From Paramacrobiotus metropolitanus (Eukaryota; Tardigrada; Eutardigrada; Parachela; Macrobiotidae): a DNA stretch of 64,000 nucleotides. Positions 11,083 through 24,400 of the stretch are shown in pieces. The stretch covers positions 963,104 to 1,027,103 of the forward strand of contig NW_026570270.1 in NCBI RefSeq assembly GCF_019649055.1, given 5' to 3'. A program made the translations under genes and the position numbers. Under the pieces are notes generated by a model, which saw nothing but the letters and a program-made list of their open reading frames with translations, had not been told where the DNA came from and did not search any database. Every line of letters starts with the position of its first letter. Within the stretch, counting starts at the first letter, position 1.

Positions 11083-14000
11083 TTAGGACGGAAGTTGCTG
11101 CGTGCTATCCACTACCCAGTACGTCTCCATAAAGCCTTTGCTCTGTAAAATGCATTGAGCGTTGTTTACTTAATTAAAAAGAGAAGCACCGCAAAGGTCG
11201 GTATTTTGGTTAGGCGTTTTACAACGCGGCTGCTATCTTCAATAAAACATGCGCGACTGCCGTTGAACATTGCTAAAGGCGGCTGCAAAATTAATGAAGC
11301 CACCGGCACGTGTAGGCAGACTGATTGGCAGGGGAAACTCAATCGCGTTTAACAGGATCTTCAATATATAATTTTTATGCATATTGAGGAAATGAATTCT
11401 ACTTCAGTCTCTAATCACCTTCACTGCAAGTGCACTTTACCTTTATGTCGATTTTCCCGCGACTGGTAAATAAAAATCGATCGGGACATGTCCGGTCCAG
11501 CAAGTACTTGGTTGATAAGCTGCTATGTATTTTTCCAGCTGCTGCGAAAATATTGTTCACACTTACATGGCGCGCATGTATGTTCTTATATGCAGACTTT
11601 CCGATCCGAATTACAGTAAATAAATTGGTGTATCGAGAGCGTAAGCGTATCCTCAGAATGTTAAAACAACTGTACTCAACGTATCGTTAATACGGGTATA
11701 TAGCAGTAGCAGTTCTGGGGAGTATTTTGCTTCACGGTAAAGGCTCAGCATATGTAACATCCTATATATTAATAAAATAAGCCTTAGCGAATTCCATTTC
11801 TGTCACCCTTTTGTGAGCGAACCACTAAACCAAACTTTGATGTCCACATGTCATTCAATAGCGCCCAACTTACAAATTTGCAGAAACCAGTCAGTTTTAC
11901 GAAAGTATGTAAGGTTTAAGAGAAAAATTCAAAAGAATTTAACATAAAAAGTCTATGGGAAAAGTGGAGAACCCACCACTGCAAACCCACCCACGCCACC
12001 ACTGTCACGAACAGCATACGAAAAGCATCCATCTACACTTGATGGAACTTTGGTCAGTTTGGTGTCCATTAGTTATCGGAATGCCTTTAGTTCATAAAAT
12101 TTTTTTAGAGTTAGTTTTTAAAATATGTAGGCTTTGAAAGTGATGTTTCGTGAAGACTGAACATGCAGAATCTCCTGGAAAGTGGGAACGACCCAAATTC
12201 CAAAGATAAAGTAGTTGCCTTTCGCAACGGGTTGATTAGATTTATTAATAAAACTGCTTCCACAGAGCGGTTGGCTTTGGTAATATGTATCGTGCTGATG
12301 TGCCAATAAAGTGGAAACCCCTTTTTTTCCAAATCGCCAATAAACATGATTTTGTGAGAGACTGAAAGTCGATTTTGAGAATTTTGGTGTTCGACTGGAA
12401 TTGATGTGGACTGTTTGAGCAAATCAGCGAGTCCCAGTCCCACCGGGCGTACGGACTAGGATTCGAGTCTAACCACCGCCCGGGGGGAGAAGGCGGCCCA
12501 AGGCCGCAAATCTTTTCCGGCGACTGAAGTGAGGAGCGCGTATTTTAAATGTCCGCAGGGGGAGGGAGTGGAGGTTAAAATATTTTTCGAAAGGCTAAGG
12601 AACGTAGACAAAAACGGTTTTATGATAACAAAAACCGCATTTTTAGCATTTAAAAATTAAAATAAACAGAAGATTTAAAAAGCGAAACGTATCCGCATTC
12701 TAATCTGCCTTTCCGCCAGCTACAAATCAATCCGTCAGATCATCTCATCAAAGGTCAAAACAAAAAAAATTAGGGGAACACCCTCCCCGGTGCGCCTGGG
12801 TGCGACGAGCTACATTAATGAACCATCTGTGCGGACGTAGGCGTGAAGCGACAATGCGTTTATCGGGTTGAAGCTGTTGTTGGCGTTTAATGGGTTGAGT
12901 TGGGATGGGTTGGGGTTGGGGATGCGACAATGCGTTGGGGATGTACTACACGAATGCATAGATTTTTGCCAAAGTTGAATACGCACGTACAGTAACAGAA
13001 ATCGGAAGCATAGGCGACGCCTACCTGCAGCGGGGGTCGCAAGCAATACACTGCGTTGAAGTTGTCGACGTTAATCAAGAATAAAAAATTCACCAAGAAA
13101 CACAACGAAATTCTGAAGTCTTCATCAGGTTTAAATTGTTTTGTGTGTAAACAGTAGGCGGAAACTGGACACTGAAAGTAATTTTATTCTAAGTGGTCTA
13201 AAGGTTAACATCGGTGGTTGTACCGTCGTATCACTGGATTGTTTTGTCGGTCACAACGCACTGACTAAAATTTAACGAAGCTCCGAATGGTATCTGAACC
13301 CATAGAATTACTGTAATACGGCTACAAAAATTCCAGTAATTACAGTATGGAGCTTTTCTTATTTGCAGTTCTTGACAACTGACCGCCATATGCTGCTGAT
13401 TGATTTGGGAGAAGCTTACAAACTTCGTTTTATAATTGCAAACAAAAAGGACATATTCCTGGAAATTTTCAAATTTTTCGGGTCTACTTTAAGGTTAAAT
13501 CTGAAATCAGCGGAACGCGACAATGTTTTCTCAAAACAGCCTTAAACATTTAATTAGTAAACTGTGATACATTCTAACTGCTACTATTCTGCCAGTGAAC
13601 TATGGCTAAAATAAAGAATAATTTACGACATAAGTTGTGATAAGCAGTTAACCAAATATATATTTGGGAAATACTGTCTGTCTCTTCCAATGAAACTAAT
13701 CAAACTATATTATTATTGTTATTATTATACGCTCCTCCGCTCAACAAAATTAAATGTGCTGTCATGGGTTAGTGCTTTGTAGTTTTCTTAAATAACAGTT
13801 TATCCCCGATTTATTCCGCGCAGTTTGCGCGGGGTCTACTAGTTGCATATTATTTGCATAAAACAGTATTGCTTACCGATTCCGTATGTTTTCATCCTGG
13901 CCGCCGTATTGACCGTGTCGCCGAACCTTAAGAATGCCAACTACATCCAGGTTACTGTTTACACCTTAATATCTTTATAATAAAATAAACAAACGTTTGC

Positions 14001-17000
14001 TGTATTATTCTGTAGATTATAAATACAGCAATTAAAGTTCCGAAATATGGAAACGAATAGTCGCAAAGGAGTTAATGTTCTACGTCTCCTATGCGACCAC
14101 ACAACGCCAAGTGGGGGGAACTGGAGATGCTGTTGACCGGAAGCGCGAGTAAGGTGCGTGAACGCGAATGCGTTGTCCTCTGGTCGCTCCAGCCGTACAG
14201 GCAACCCCTTTATTTTGATTCGGTAGGAGCAAAATAACGAAACAAAACAAAACAGGTGCGCGGCGGGCGGAAAACAAAATTCTCGACGTGCAGATCGAGA
14301 GGTGAACAAGTGCGAAATGAGAACTCGAGAGGCTAACCAGTGAGCGAGCAAAATGAAAACTCGTGATGGCAAGCGAGCGTGCAGTGTGAACAGTGCGCGG
14401 AAAGCGGCTAAACAGAGACAACACAAAGCGGCCGGCTTCCGTCCACATCAAAGCGCGCGAATGGTGGTCCGGCTCGGCCGATGCGGCGTGCAGAAGAAGA
14501 GAAGCGCCGTCGACGTAACGTTAACTTGAATTAACGTTGTTAATTAGCTGTTAATTATTGCATTTAATTTATATTGTACTTGCTATCCAGTTCCATTTAG
14601 ACGAAATGTGCAATCGAATAATAAAAGAGCTTTTGAAGAGCTTTTGTGGATTTTCAGGCATTTTAACTTACAGGCAGTAACGTGGCAACTTCAGTCCTAT
14701 AACGCCTGCCACACAGGGACCTGCAGTGCGGAAAGTTAAGGACAAGTAATTAATGGTCATGCCAAGAAGATCACAATCGAACTCACCCGTATTAATTCCG
14801 AACCGCAGATCAAACTCTTCACTGAGATTCTTGTAGCTCAAGCTGCTGCTTCGTCTGTTGGCCAGTCCGTCCGTATGTGCGGACAACTTGTTCGTATCGT
14901 GCAGCAGCTCCGCCGCCATACACACAATTTCTTTGGCATGTTCCTGGCCATTCCGTACGGGTACTCCACTAACAAGCTGTAAGCAATCCAAAGGTCATAC
15001 GCTACAGATTACGCACCAATAACCGGGGAAAACTGAGTCGTACAAGGTGAGCATCGTTGATCGTTTCCACGTCGTACACTTCGAACTTCCGGGTTACGGT
15101 ATCAAAAATGCCGCATAAAGAGTTCAGAACATCGACGATCCATTTCAGCGAGGAGCCACTTTCGAGCATTTCGGACAACATGGGCACATCAGCGAAGCAG
15201 ACGGTGGCACTGTCGAACATTTCCGGATGGACGGCTTCGCGTCGCTGCATTGCGTCGGCGATGGATCTGTCAGTATCAACTGTACACCCAATAAACATAC
15301 TACTTTATTTCTGGTTTTCTTACTGAGGAAGCAGAAAGCTCAGCATTTGCTCGGATCGGCGCTTTTCTTCCATGAAATTGCGTGTCTGTTCCTCGACTTG
15401 GGATTCCAGCGTGATGGCGTACTTCTCCATAGATTTCATTAAGCTACCGATCAAGTTCCTCTCGGACTGACCGATGATTCGGTTGACTGTGGAGCGTATT
15501 CGGGAAAACGCTGGGCGTTCATCAGGATTCTCCTCCCAACAGGTTTCCATGAGGCCGTAAATCCTCGGGTTACAAGCCACGCTGGGAACGGGCGGTCGTA
15601 ATGGAGGAACGGAGCCGTGCTGAATCTGCCGATTGCACCAAATTTACTTGTAAGATATTCGTACCGACAGCGACTGGTTTACTCTACGTAGGTTGTTTGC
15701 GTAAGTAATAAACGATAAACGTGTAAAAGCAAATCCGTAAAAGCAAACGTACTTCTGCAACTATTTCCCTAGCTTTGTCATTGGTGATAGCAGAGTCTTC
15801 TAATCGGAACGGTCCAGAGCGAAGTATAATTTGTTGTAGCAGTATGGCAAAACTGTACACATCACCTGTGAACAAAGCATAAAAAAACCGTTGTAATCCG
15901 CTTTTTTACTTTATCCGTTTGAAAGAAACATCACTGAAATCGATATTACCACAATATTTCTACGGAAATTAAAACGCTTTAAGGTTTCAGACGTTTTTGT
16001 GTCTTGTACGCTATAGCTATTGTCAATGATGGATGTATTTAAATCGCAATTGTGACCTTTTTGTGTGCCAAACGGATTCATCTTGTGCCGTAATAATTCC
16101 GGAGCGCGCCACAGCAAAGTATAGAAATTCCTCTCCGTCTGTGAATTCGACGGTGGCTCGGTCCAGTGAAGTGGGCGGGTCAGCATGGGAATACCGTAAT
16201 CGGTGACCTTCAGCACTAGCTGACTAGTAATTAGACAAGTCCCCGATGTCAAATTCCCGTGAGACTTAATGTCGCTGCCGTGAAGCATGTTCATACCCTG
16301 CGTGATAGCAAAAGCAATGCGTTGTTTACCGCTGACGGTAGGTAGTCCCAATACTATCAACCCACATCGACAATATCCATGATTAGGGAATTCTTGCAGG
16401 CTTGATCAAGCGGAAAGCTTTCCGCCAGGAGCAAATTAGTCAGTGTTCTGCGATGGCATAACTCGCCAACAGTGTACTGGCATACATTGTCGTCGCTGAG
16501 CACAATTCCGATAAAATGATGGAGATTTGTATGGTGCAGTGCTTTTAGCTGAAAATAATTAGACGAAATTACGTACGTACTGTAAAATGAGCATTACTTC
16601 CATGCAAAAAAGCAGGCAACAATATCTGCGACATATAATATTAACATGGACAGAAGCGTAAAACACACAAAAATATACGTAGATGGAAACATGAGCGAAT
16701 TGTTCGAAAACTAAAAAATTTTATCAGCATAAAATTAAAAAGAGAAGGAAAATTAATAATAAAAACTAGGGTAGTACGAACAAAATAGCATGGCATACCG
16801 GCGTGACACTCTTCACTACCCGCGGTGACGCTTTGTGTTTGGGCTGCGGCAGATCCGCCAATCCGACTGGATTTGAACGGTATATTACAGGCAGCGCATA
16901 GTACGCTCGTGCAACTGCATCCAGTTGAACCAGATCACCTTTTCCGGAAAACGATTTCTGTGAGGATACCCTCGACATTGTAAATTAATGGTGATGCTAT

Positions 17001-19746
17001 TGGAGTCATCCATATGAAGTGTATTTTATATCAAAGCCGTATAATACAGCAAATGAAAGCCCTAATAAAGCTAATACGAGTATTAGTATCAGTTACAGTA
17101 TTTGCGTACCTCGATTGGTTCGGAAAACGTAACCGAACGTTCACGAGGCCCAAGGGTGTCACCAATATCACCATCCACGACACGGTAGTCGTCCGCGATG
17201 CCGGTTCCATTACCCACAACAAGAACCAATTCCCGTCGGTAGATTCTCCACCAGTAAGGATCTCGTTTGGCCGCAATACTACAATGTATACGTCATACGC
17301 ACCACCTTTACACTTTAGCAAATTTTGTAGTTGCGCTTAAATTTAGTTCAAGCAAGATTACGTTTTCTGAATATATGTGTAGACTCCAATCGGGATCAGT
17401 ATCAGTAGAACCACCAGAACGCTCACTGATCCGGCAATCGCCGGTATCATGGAGGCCTGCACTGCTTGACACCTGGCCGCCTTTCCATCGAATCCACAGA
17501 AGGGTGAGTTTGGCGGTAACGAATCACCATTGGGCCAATACAGAACGCCCAGGGGGAACACGCCAGTGGAAGTGGACGGGATAATGTACAAATCCTACAA
17601 TATGCCAACCAAATCAATACCGGCGCGCAACTGAACTGCTGAATGCCGGTACAATAAACTGCCCGCTGTTAGGATCCAGGTTACGAAACGCGTATGTTGA
17701 AATACGATCGCCGCTTTCGTCCAATTTGGAGACACGATTCAACGGTACGCTGAAGAATGTGAAGTTACGGGCGGTGGTGGATATTAACGAGCCGTTAAGG
17801 AAGTCTTGTCCCCGTGATAACAGTGTGACAACGAGACTGGCGTACAGATAGATGGTGTCGTATGAGTTTGCCACTATCATGTCGGGCTGCAAGAATGCTC
17901 GCTCTTGTCAAACATTTAGAACTTCAGCAGGAAAAAGAAGGGAGTGATGCCGAAGTAATATAGTATTAATCGTAAATCATCTTTGTACACTTTTTCCATC
18001 GCTACAGCTACAACACCAGATGACACTCTAAAAGTCATTATAGCTGTAGGGCTAAACGCTGAGCTTACAGTAGAAGTTGTGCTGAACTTGTAATAGTTTT
18101 CCCGTCTTGATCGTCTTTTGACGTTCCTCCAAAACGTATTCAAACTGCTATCTATCGAGGATCGAATGGATAGAATCAGGAGCGTGCGAAACGCTGTGCG
18201 TGCATCCTGAAATTGTGCAATTGTACAAAACGGTGTACGTGGATTATACGCTGGTTAATTGATAATTGGGAACGACCTCATCACGGTCATCGTCAAATCT
18301 CCACGTGAATCTTCCCCAGAAATCGCTTTCGAAATATTCCACAGCAATAAAAACCTAGAATACGTTACACAAAGATATGATGCAGATGCGCAGAGACAGT
18401 TATCGTGAGAAGTCTTTACGTAGTCTCCGGATGTCATTCCTTCGTCTAGTGCCGCTAACATTATCTGGCGAACGGTGGAAGCGTTTGCCATGATAAATAC
18501 CACTGCAAAATTAAAAACTGTTAGCTGACATTTTTAAATACCTTGCGCGCGTCCTTTGTAGAGAATAATTAATGGTCCGGTCTTATGAACAAATGTCGGA
18601 AAGCCCTATTACCTCGCGAAACTGGTGTCACCGCGCGAAGATAGCTTCTGTAATCTCCCAACGTAGTAATCGAGCTATCGAAGCGTTTAGCCTTCGACCC
18701 GTAATACAAATCAGGATTTCGGCGCAAAAAGGTAGCTGCTAGCAGTACACGCATTTCTCGGTAAAATGTGCCGAAGGTATCAAGGAAAAAATACGGTGTG
18801 GTATAGTTAAAGTAGTTTAGAAAGCGGAGGAGGCCGTAGGCCATGGATGTATGGGACACCGATGCACGGAGCATAAGTTTATAATCCGCAAAGGGCGCTT
18901 TGGTTCCTACACTGGCGGCTGGCATTCCGAAGAGCGGAATGGAAAGGTATTCAGCGAAATCATTTAGCGTCTCGGCAGCTGAACCGCATCCTGTAATAAA
19001 AATATGTGCTTTTCCGGTTACCGTCTCATTCTGAATCGTTAATCAGATCCACAACCTTCATGAACTGAATAAAATATTCACCTGTGTATAAGAAAAATAT
19101 GATAGTATAAAGAGACTTACATGTACAATATTGACGGCGTACGTGTAAAACTACGGTGAACTGCATTTGTGTTTAGAAACTTAGCAATCCAAATATAACA
19201 ATTTTAAGTGCTTCTAGTCGCGGTTGCCAAATAATCATGCTGTCGATATATATGATATTATATTAATTCAAATTAGCATAACACTCCATTCAATTATCAA
19301 GTACCAGCCAAGTCCTTACCCGGACCGAAATACACGTTGCAAGTAATATTTCTCTGCCATAAATCCATGGCATACGACAATACCATCGGTTTCCCCAAGC
19401 ATCGACTTCCGATATCGACGTAAATAGTCTGCATGGTGAGATTGGCGGGAAACACATTCTGATTGACCCATTCCACGGCTAATTCAATGGCCGCTGCGGA
19501 TTTATCATAATCATGCAGATCATACGTATTCCCGCGCTCCATAAGAATGCATCCGCGTAAAGTAACGCTGTCGTTCATTGCAGGAAGACTTGCAGGTAAA
19601 AAATCCTTGGCTTGGACTGTACGCCACGCCAGCGTAGTTGTTTCAGCGGGCGCCAATGTGGTTGTGTTATTCTGCTGCCCGTAAGAAATTCTCAATGTTT
19701 TTATAAAAAACAAACAGAATAATGGTCCTGCTGCCGTGATGTACAT
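11083..19746 (-). CDS. Receptor guanylyl cyclase (natriuretic-peptide-receptor type), tandem copy 1, 1135 aa
   Basis: A single-pass receptor that makes cGMP from GTP. Nineteen exons with fully consistent phases: 19746-19320, 18990-18613, 18502-18420, 18354-18277, 18206-18069, 17886-17653, 17594-17362, 17278-17110, 16957-16799, 16548-16366, 16297-16057, 15865-15753, 15625-15324, 15266-15044, 14976-14787, 14720-14672, 13926-13877, 11538-11441, 11142-11083. Signal peptide (LFCLFFIKTLRISYG), ANF-type ligand-binding domain to about residue 490 (GPGCGSAAE), TM about 498-522, kinase-homology domain with SHGNL in place of HRDL and TDYG in place of DFG, a coiled linker (SMEKYAITLESQVEEQ), then the cyclase. 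Metal-binding Asp939 (CFAD) and Asp984 (ETINDA) are present, as are guanine-recognising Glu980 and Cys1066 (PRYCLFGDTVN) and Arg1077. The usual GDA is NDA. All elements of an active enzyme are visible. Ligand unknown. Confidence 0.85.
11539..13876 (-). other. Expanded intron 17 of receptor cyclase copy 1
   Basis: This intron is 2338 bp, against 257 bp at the same place in copy 2, so about 2.1 kb has been gained here (or lost in copy 2). It contains a GT-rich stretch (about 12890-12945, ggttgggg-type) and a GC-rich patch near 12430-12570. No ORF with a domain, no clear terminal inverted repeats and no transposase were found. Confidence 0.55.
13927..14671 (-). other. Long intron 16 of receptor cyclase copy 1
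   Basis: 745 bp against 294 bp in copy 2. A GC-rich block at about 14080-14510 produces long open frames on the minus strand that are low-complexity and have no domain; they are not taken as genes. Confidence 0.5.
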
Positions 19747-21269
19747 AGTGATATAATTATAAATTATTGCTAGATGTTTTGATCGGAAAATACTATCCCC
19801 ATCGAAAGGCGAGTAGGAGGTGCTAAATCCTACACACCGGTATGTATATGCTATGGATGAAGAAATCCACTTTGAGCTATCGCTCGCATGAATGATTTGC
19901 CAGAACCGTATTGTATCGCCAAAATAATTAGGAATCACATGTGTGCGCCTAGTAATTACCAACCCGAAAGCAATAATTCCGGGTTATTCCCTTTGAGAGT
20001 ACCATTTCTACACTGACCGGGGAAAATTTACCAGGCCACCGTAACCCTGATTAAAATGTCATACGATTATTAATAGAATTCATTACGTATAACCCTTACC
20101 TTTGCAAGACTTTTCAAGGAATCTTCCTGCATTTCAAATTTTTAGTACATATTAAGATCGCCTACATAGTTCTAGGAAACACAAGAAAAGCATATTCCCA
20201 ACCAAAAAAATTTCCGTTCATGTTTCAACTCTTGGATTGTTCTAAGGAGGACAGAAGTCGCAGACTCGCAGGCGCAGGAAATCATGCGCAAGGCGTTCCT
20301 GTCTGCTGTTGAGTTCTTTTCCCTAGCTCTTTGACAATTACGCTAGCCGATGGGCGCCAATGGCCCCATGTCGTGAAAGCAATTGGTAAAAGATTACTGC
20401 CCTTCCGGCTAAGCGTAAGTGCGCGACCGCAAGTTTCTTTCGTCCGCTAGAACAGCCGCACATGCAGCGTTTACTGAAGTCGACTGCATGTAAAAAAGTG
20501 GGACCGTGTCGACACAGGTTACATTACTGCACCAGGCACGTTCCCCTTTTCTTGCACCATACCAGCGACGCGGATATTGTCCCATTTAAAAAAATCTCAC
20601 AAAATTGAAATAGCACAGATCCTTACGTTTTTTACGCATGACGATGTCGTACAAAAGTCATCTTTACCCCCTGCTTATGCTGTATCGATCGGAATCCTGT
20701 AACGCGATTCTCGTTAATAATGGGATGCAGCAAGTTGATATCGAAGTCTATAGAACAACATACGAGTATTTTGCAGTTCTGTTGCGGTATTTTTATGCGC
20801 GGGGCATTCTTGTATATCAACTTTTACATATAATATCGTAAACTTTAATGTAATTAATTATCGTTAATTGCTGATGTTGATTATGGTTAAGTGTTGTTGA
20901 TTCTTTTTCCCGTACGAGAACATTAGTTTTGTTGTTTGATGTGCTTGCGGCATTATTTGTTTTTTTGAAATGATTCTACTTAATTTGACTTTTGCTGGAT
21001 TTCTGGGTTTACAAGTACCCACACATTTCATTTCGCGTGAAAGGTACAAACTGCCGAGTACACAATCCACCACAATGGTCGGATACCAGAAACTGCACGA
21101 TTTAATGCTGTTTTGCGTTAAGACATACGAAGAGGAAATACGAATACCCCCGTAATTAACAGTCTGCCATTTTTCAACTTTGTTTGACCTCAATTCAACT
21201 GAAAGAATTATGTAAATATAAATAAGTGCTCTCTGTGAAATATAAATAAACATTCTTTTAAAAGATAAT
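19747..21269. other. Upstream region of cyclase copy 1 and spacer between the two copies
   Basis: Contains a 36-bp block (19965-20000) identical to one upstream of copy 2 (29723-29758), about 200 bp before each start codon, and a further weakly similar block near 20570-20640. The rest, 20640-21270, is unique AT-rich DNA without a supported gene. Confidence 0.5.
19965..20000 (-). promoter_or_regulatory. Conserved upstream element of the duplicated cyclases (copy 1)
   Basis: Thirty-six identical bases including aataattccgggttattcc, 219 bp upstream of the ATG and matched 195 bp upstream in copy 2, while neighbouring sequence has diverged. Conservation suggests a promoter or 5'UTR function; none is proven. 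Confidence 0.4.
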
Positions 21270-21494
21270 TCTGTACTCAATCGGCATCATCGAACAAATT
21301 GCGGCTGGCTTGCATATTTATTTTATTTTGGCGGCTTGTGGCGCCGGCGGGCAGTTGCATGGTTTATTAACAATTCTGTACACGCTGTTGAACTAAGGTA
21401 TCTGTGGTAAGTGTGGTCGGCAAATAATCGAGCTTAAGTGACTCATTTCGGAACCCATTCCGCTAATAGATCAATAGGGGAATCCGTATTCTTT

Positions 21495-24400
21495 TTAGGA
21501 CGGAAGTTGATGCGTGCTATCCACTACCCAGTACGTCTCCATAAAGCCTTTGCCCTGTAAAATACAGTGAGCGTTGTATAATAAAACGCAGAACCACCGT
21601 GAAGGTTTTGTTTCGGTTAGGCGTTTTACAACACTTCTCCGATCTTTAAGCGTACAGTGAATGCATTTGAACAGTGTTGGCGGCTATACTGCAAAATTAG
21701 CGTATCCACCGGCCCGAAACTAAATTGCGTTTTAATTACCCGGATTTTAAAATGTAAATTTATGTATATTGAGGAAATGAATTCAAAGATATTTCACTTT
21801 CTGATCAACTTCAGTGCAAGTGTTTTTTACCTTTATGTCGATTTTCCCGCGACTGGAAAATAAAAACCGATCGGGACATGTCTGATCCAGCAAGCACTTT
21901 GTTGATAAGCTGCTGTGTATTTTTCCCGCTGTAACAAAAAGTCAAAGACATTGTTTGCCGTGGGCCCTGGTGTGTCTCAAAAGCGTGCCTTTACGCTTTT
22001 CGAAATAAGCAGAGTATCATACAGATGACGCAAAGAAATCCTCGTTTAACTGTAAAACATTTGTAATTACCGGCTCATTATTGGGCTGATTAATAATAAT
22101 AATAATAATAACACTAACGGAGATTATTGCTTTTGCAACGAGGCGTTGCCCCTCTGGGCTTCGGACAGCACGCTATGTTGCTTACCGGTTCCATACGTTT
22201 TCATCCTGGCCGCCGTATTGACCGTATCGCCGAACCTTGAAAATCCCAGCATCCATAACCAAAGTTAAGTTTCCGCAACTATGCTATGAGCGATTCAGCC
22301 CACATAAATTTCTTCCTTTTAGTAAGCATAAACTAAAGGACTGAAGAGAAACTTATCAATTATTCTACAGGTAGCAAGCAGTACTACAGTATTTTATGGA
22401 TATGAAAGTAATATGGAATATAATACCGCAAAGTGATTAAAGAACCTATGCAAGTTGTACTTATTCCTGAGTTTCCACGAAATATGCTATCAAACGTTGC
22501 AGAAGAGGTTCTGGTTTTCAAACACTTACAGACAGTAACGTGGCAGTTTCAGTCCTATGACACCAGCCACACATGGACCTGTATTTTATAAAGGTAACCC
22601 TTGGTAACTGAGGGTCAAACCACTGCCAAGAACATCATCATCAAACTTGCCCGTATTAATTCCAAATCGCAGATCAAACTCTTCGCTGAGATTCTTATAG
22701 CTAAAGCTGCTGCCACGTCTCCTGGTTAATCCGTCCGTGTATGCCGACCGCTTGTTCGTATCGTGCAGTAACTCCGTAGCCATACAAACAATTTCTTTGG
22801 CGTGTTCCTGACCATTCCGTATGGGAACTCCGCTCACAAGCTATAAACAGCCAAAAAACCACAGTATGGTGTTATGCACTAATAACTGGTGAAAGTGAGT
22901 CGTACCAAGTGAGCATCATTGATAGTTTCCACGTCGTACACTTCAAACTTTCTGGCTACGGTATCGAAAATACGGCAGAGAGAGTTCAGAACATCGATGA
23001 TCCATTTTAACGACGGACCACTTTCCAGCATCTCAGACAACATGGGCACATCCGCGAAGCAGACGGTGGCACTGTCGAACATTTCCGGATGGACGGCTTC
23101 GCGTCGCTGCATTGCGTCGGCGACTGAGCTATCGGTAGTCGACGTTAGACAAAATGACCATATTCTGTATTTCGTTGGCTGCAGCTTTCTTACTGAGGAA
23201 GTAAAGAGCTCAGCATTTGCTCAGATCGGCGTTTTTCTTCCATAAAATTGCGCGTCTGCTCCTCGACTTGTGTTTCGAGCGTGATGGCGTACTTCTCCAT
23301 AGATTTCATTAAGCTACCGATCAAGTTCCTCTCGGACTGACCGATGATTCGGTTGACTGTGGAGCGTATTCGGGAAAACGCTGGGCGTTCATCAGGATTC
23401 TCCTCCCAACAGGTTTCCATGAGGTCGTAAATCCTCGGGTTGCAAGCCACACTGGGAACGGGCGGTCGTAATGGAGGAACGGAACCGTGCTGAACCTATC
23501 GTTTACATTAAATTCAATTTTAAAATATTTGTGCCAACAAATGATTTCATGGTTCACTGAGTGCACACGACATTATCACACAAACGAGGTTTTGCGTAAT
23601 AAACGGTAACCGTAACAGAATCTACGTTTGCAAAAATAATCGTACTTCTGCAACTATTTCTCTGGCTCTGTCATTGGTGATAGCAGAGTCTTCTAATCGG
23701 AATGGTCCAGACCGAAGGATAATTTGTTGCAGTAATATGGCAAAACTATAAACATCACCTGTGAATAAAGCAGGGAAAGATCTTTTAATCCGTTTTTTCA
23801 TCCTTTTAAGAGAAGCAGGGTTGAGATTGATATTATTGCAAAATTTATTTAATCCATACTGAAATCAAAAGGCCTTAAGGTTTCGGACGCTGATGTTTCT
23901 TCTACGGTACAGCTACTACAAATGATGGATGTGTGTAAATCGCAACTTTGACCTTTCTGTGTGCCAAACGGATTCATCTTGTGCCGTAATAATTCCGGAG
24001 CGCGCCACAGCAAAGTATAGAAATTCCTCTCCGTCTGCGAATTTGACGGTGGCAAGGTCCATTGAAGTGGGCGGGTCAGCATGGGAATACCGTAATCGGT
24101 GACCTTCAGCACTAGCTGACTGGTAATTAGACAGGTCCCCGATGTCAAATTCCCGTGAGACTTAATGTCGCTGCCGTGAAGCATGTTCATACCCTGCGTG
24201 ATAGCAAAAATATTACGTTATTTACCGCTGATAGTTTGTGTGTAGCCGACTTATTATCAACCTACATCGACAATATCCATGATTAGGGAATCCTTGCAGG
24301 CTTGATCAAGCGGAAAGCTTTCTTCCAGGAGCAGATTAGTCAGTGTTCTGCGATGGCATAACTCGCCAACAGTGTACTGGCATACATTGTCGTCGCTGAG

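Larger units (their letters stand above)
10856..20640. repeat. Segmental duplication, copy 1 (receptor cyclase unit)
   Basis: Similarity to 21270-29965 runs from gtactc(g/a)atcggcatcatc at the left border to a block near 20570-20640 that resembles 29885-29965. Coding exons are near-identical in places; most introns have diverged and differ in length. Copy 1 has a large extra insertion in intron 17 (11539-13876) and an extra ~400 bp upstream of the gene (about 20110-20560). Confidence 0.7.

Noticed and set aside
12430-12500. GC-rich patch with ggattcgagtc, resembling a tRNA B box
   Set aside because: No acceptable A box at the right distance and no cloverleaf could be drawn on either strand, so neither a tRNA nor a tRNA-derived SINE is claimed.
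13959-14451. Long minus-strand open frames in intron 16 of cyclase copy 1
   Set aside because: Two overlapping frames are open at once in a GC-rich, low-complexity block; no domain and no splice support.
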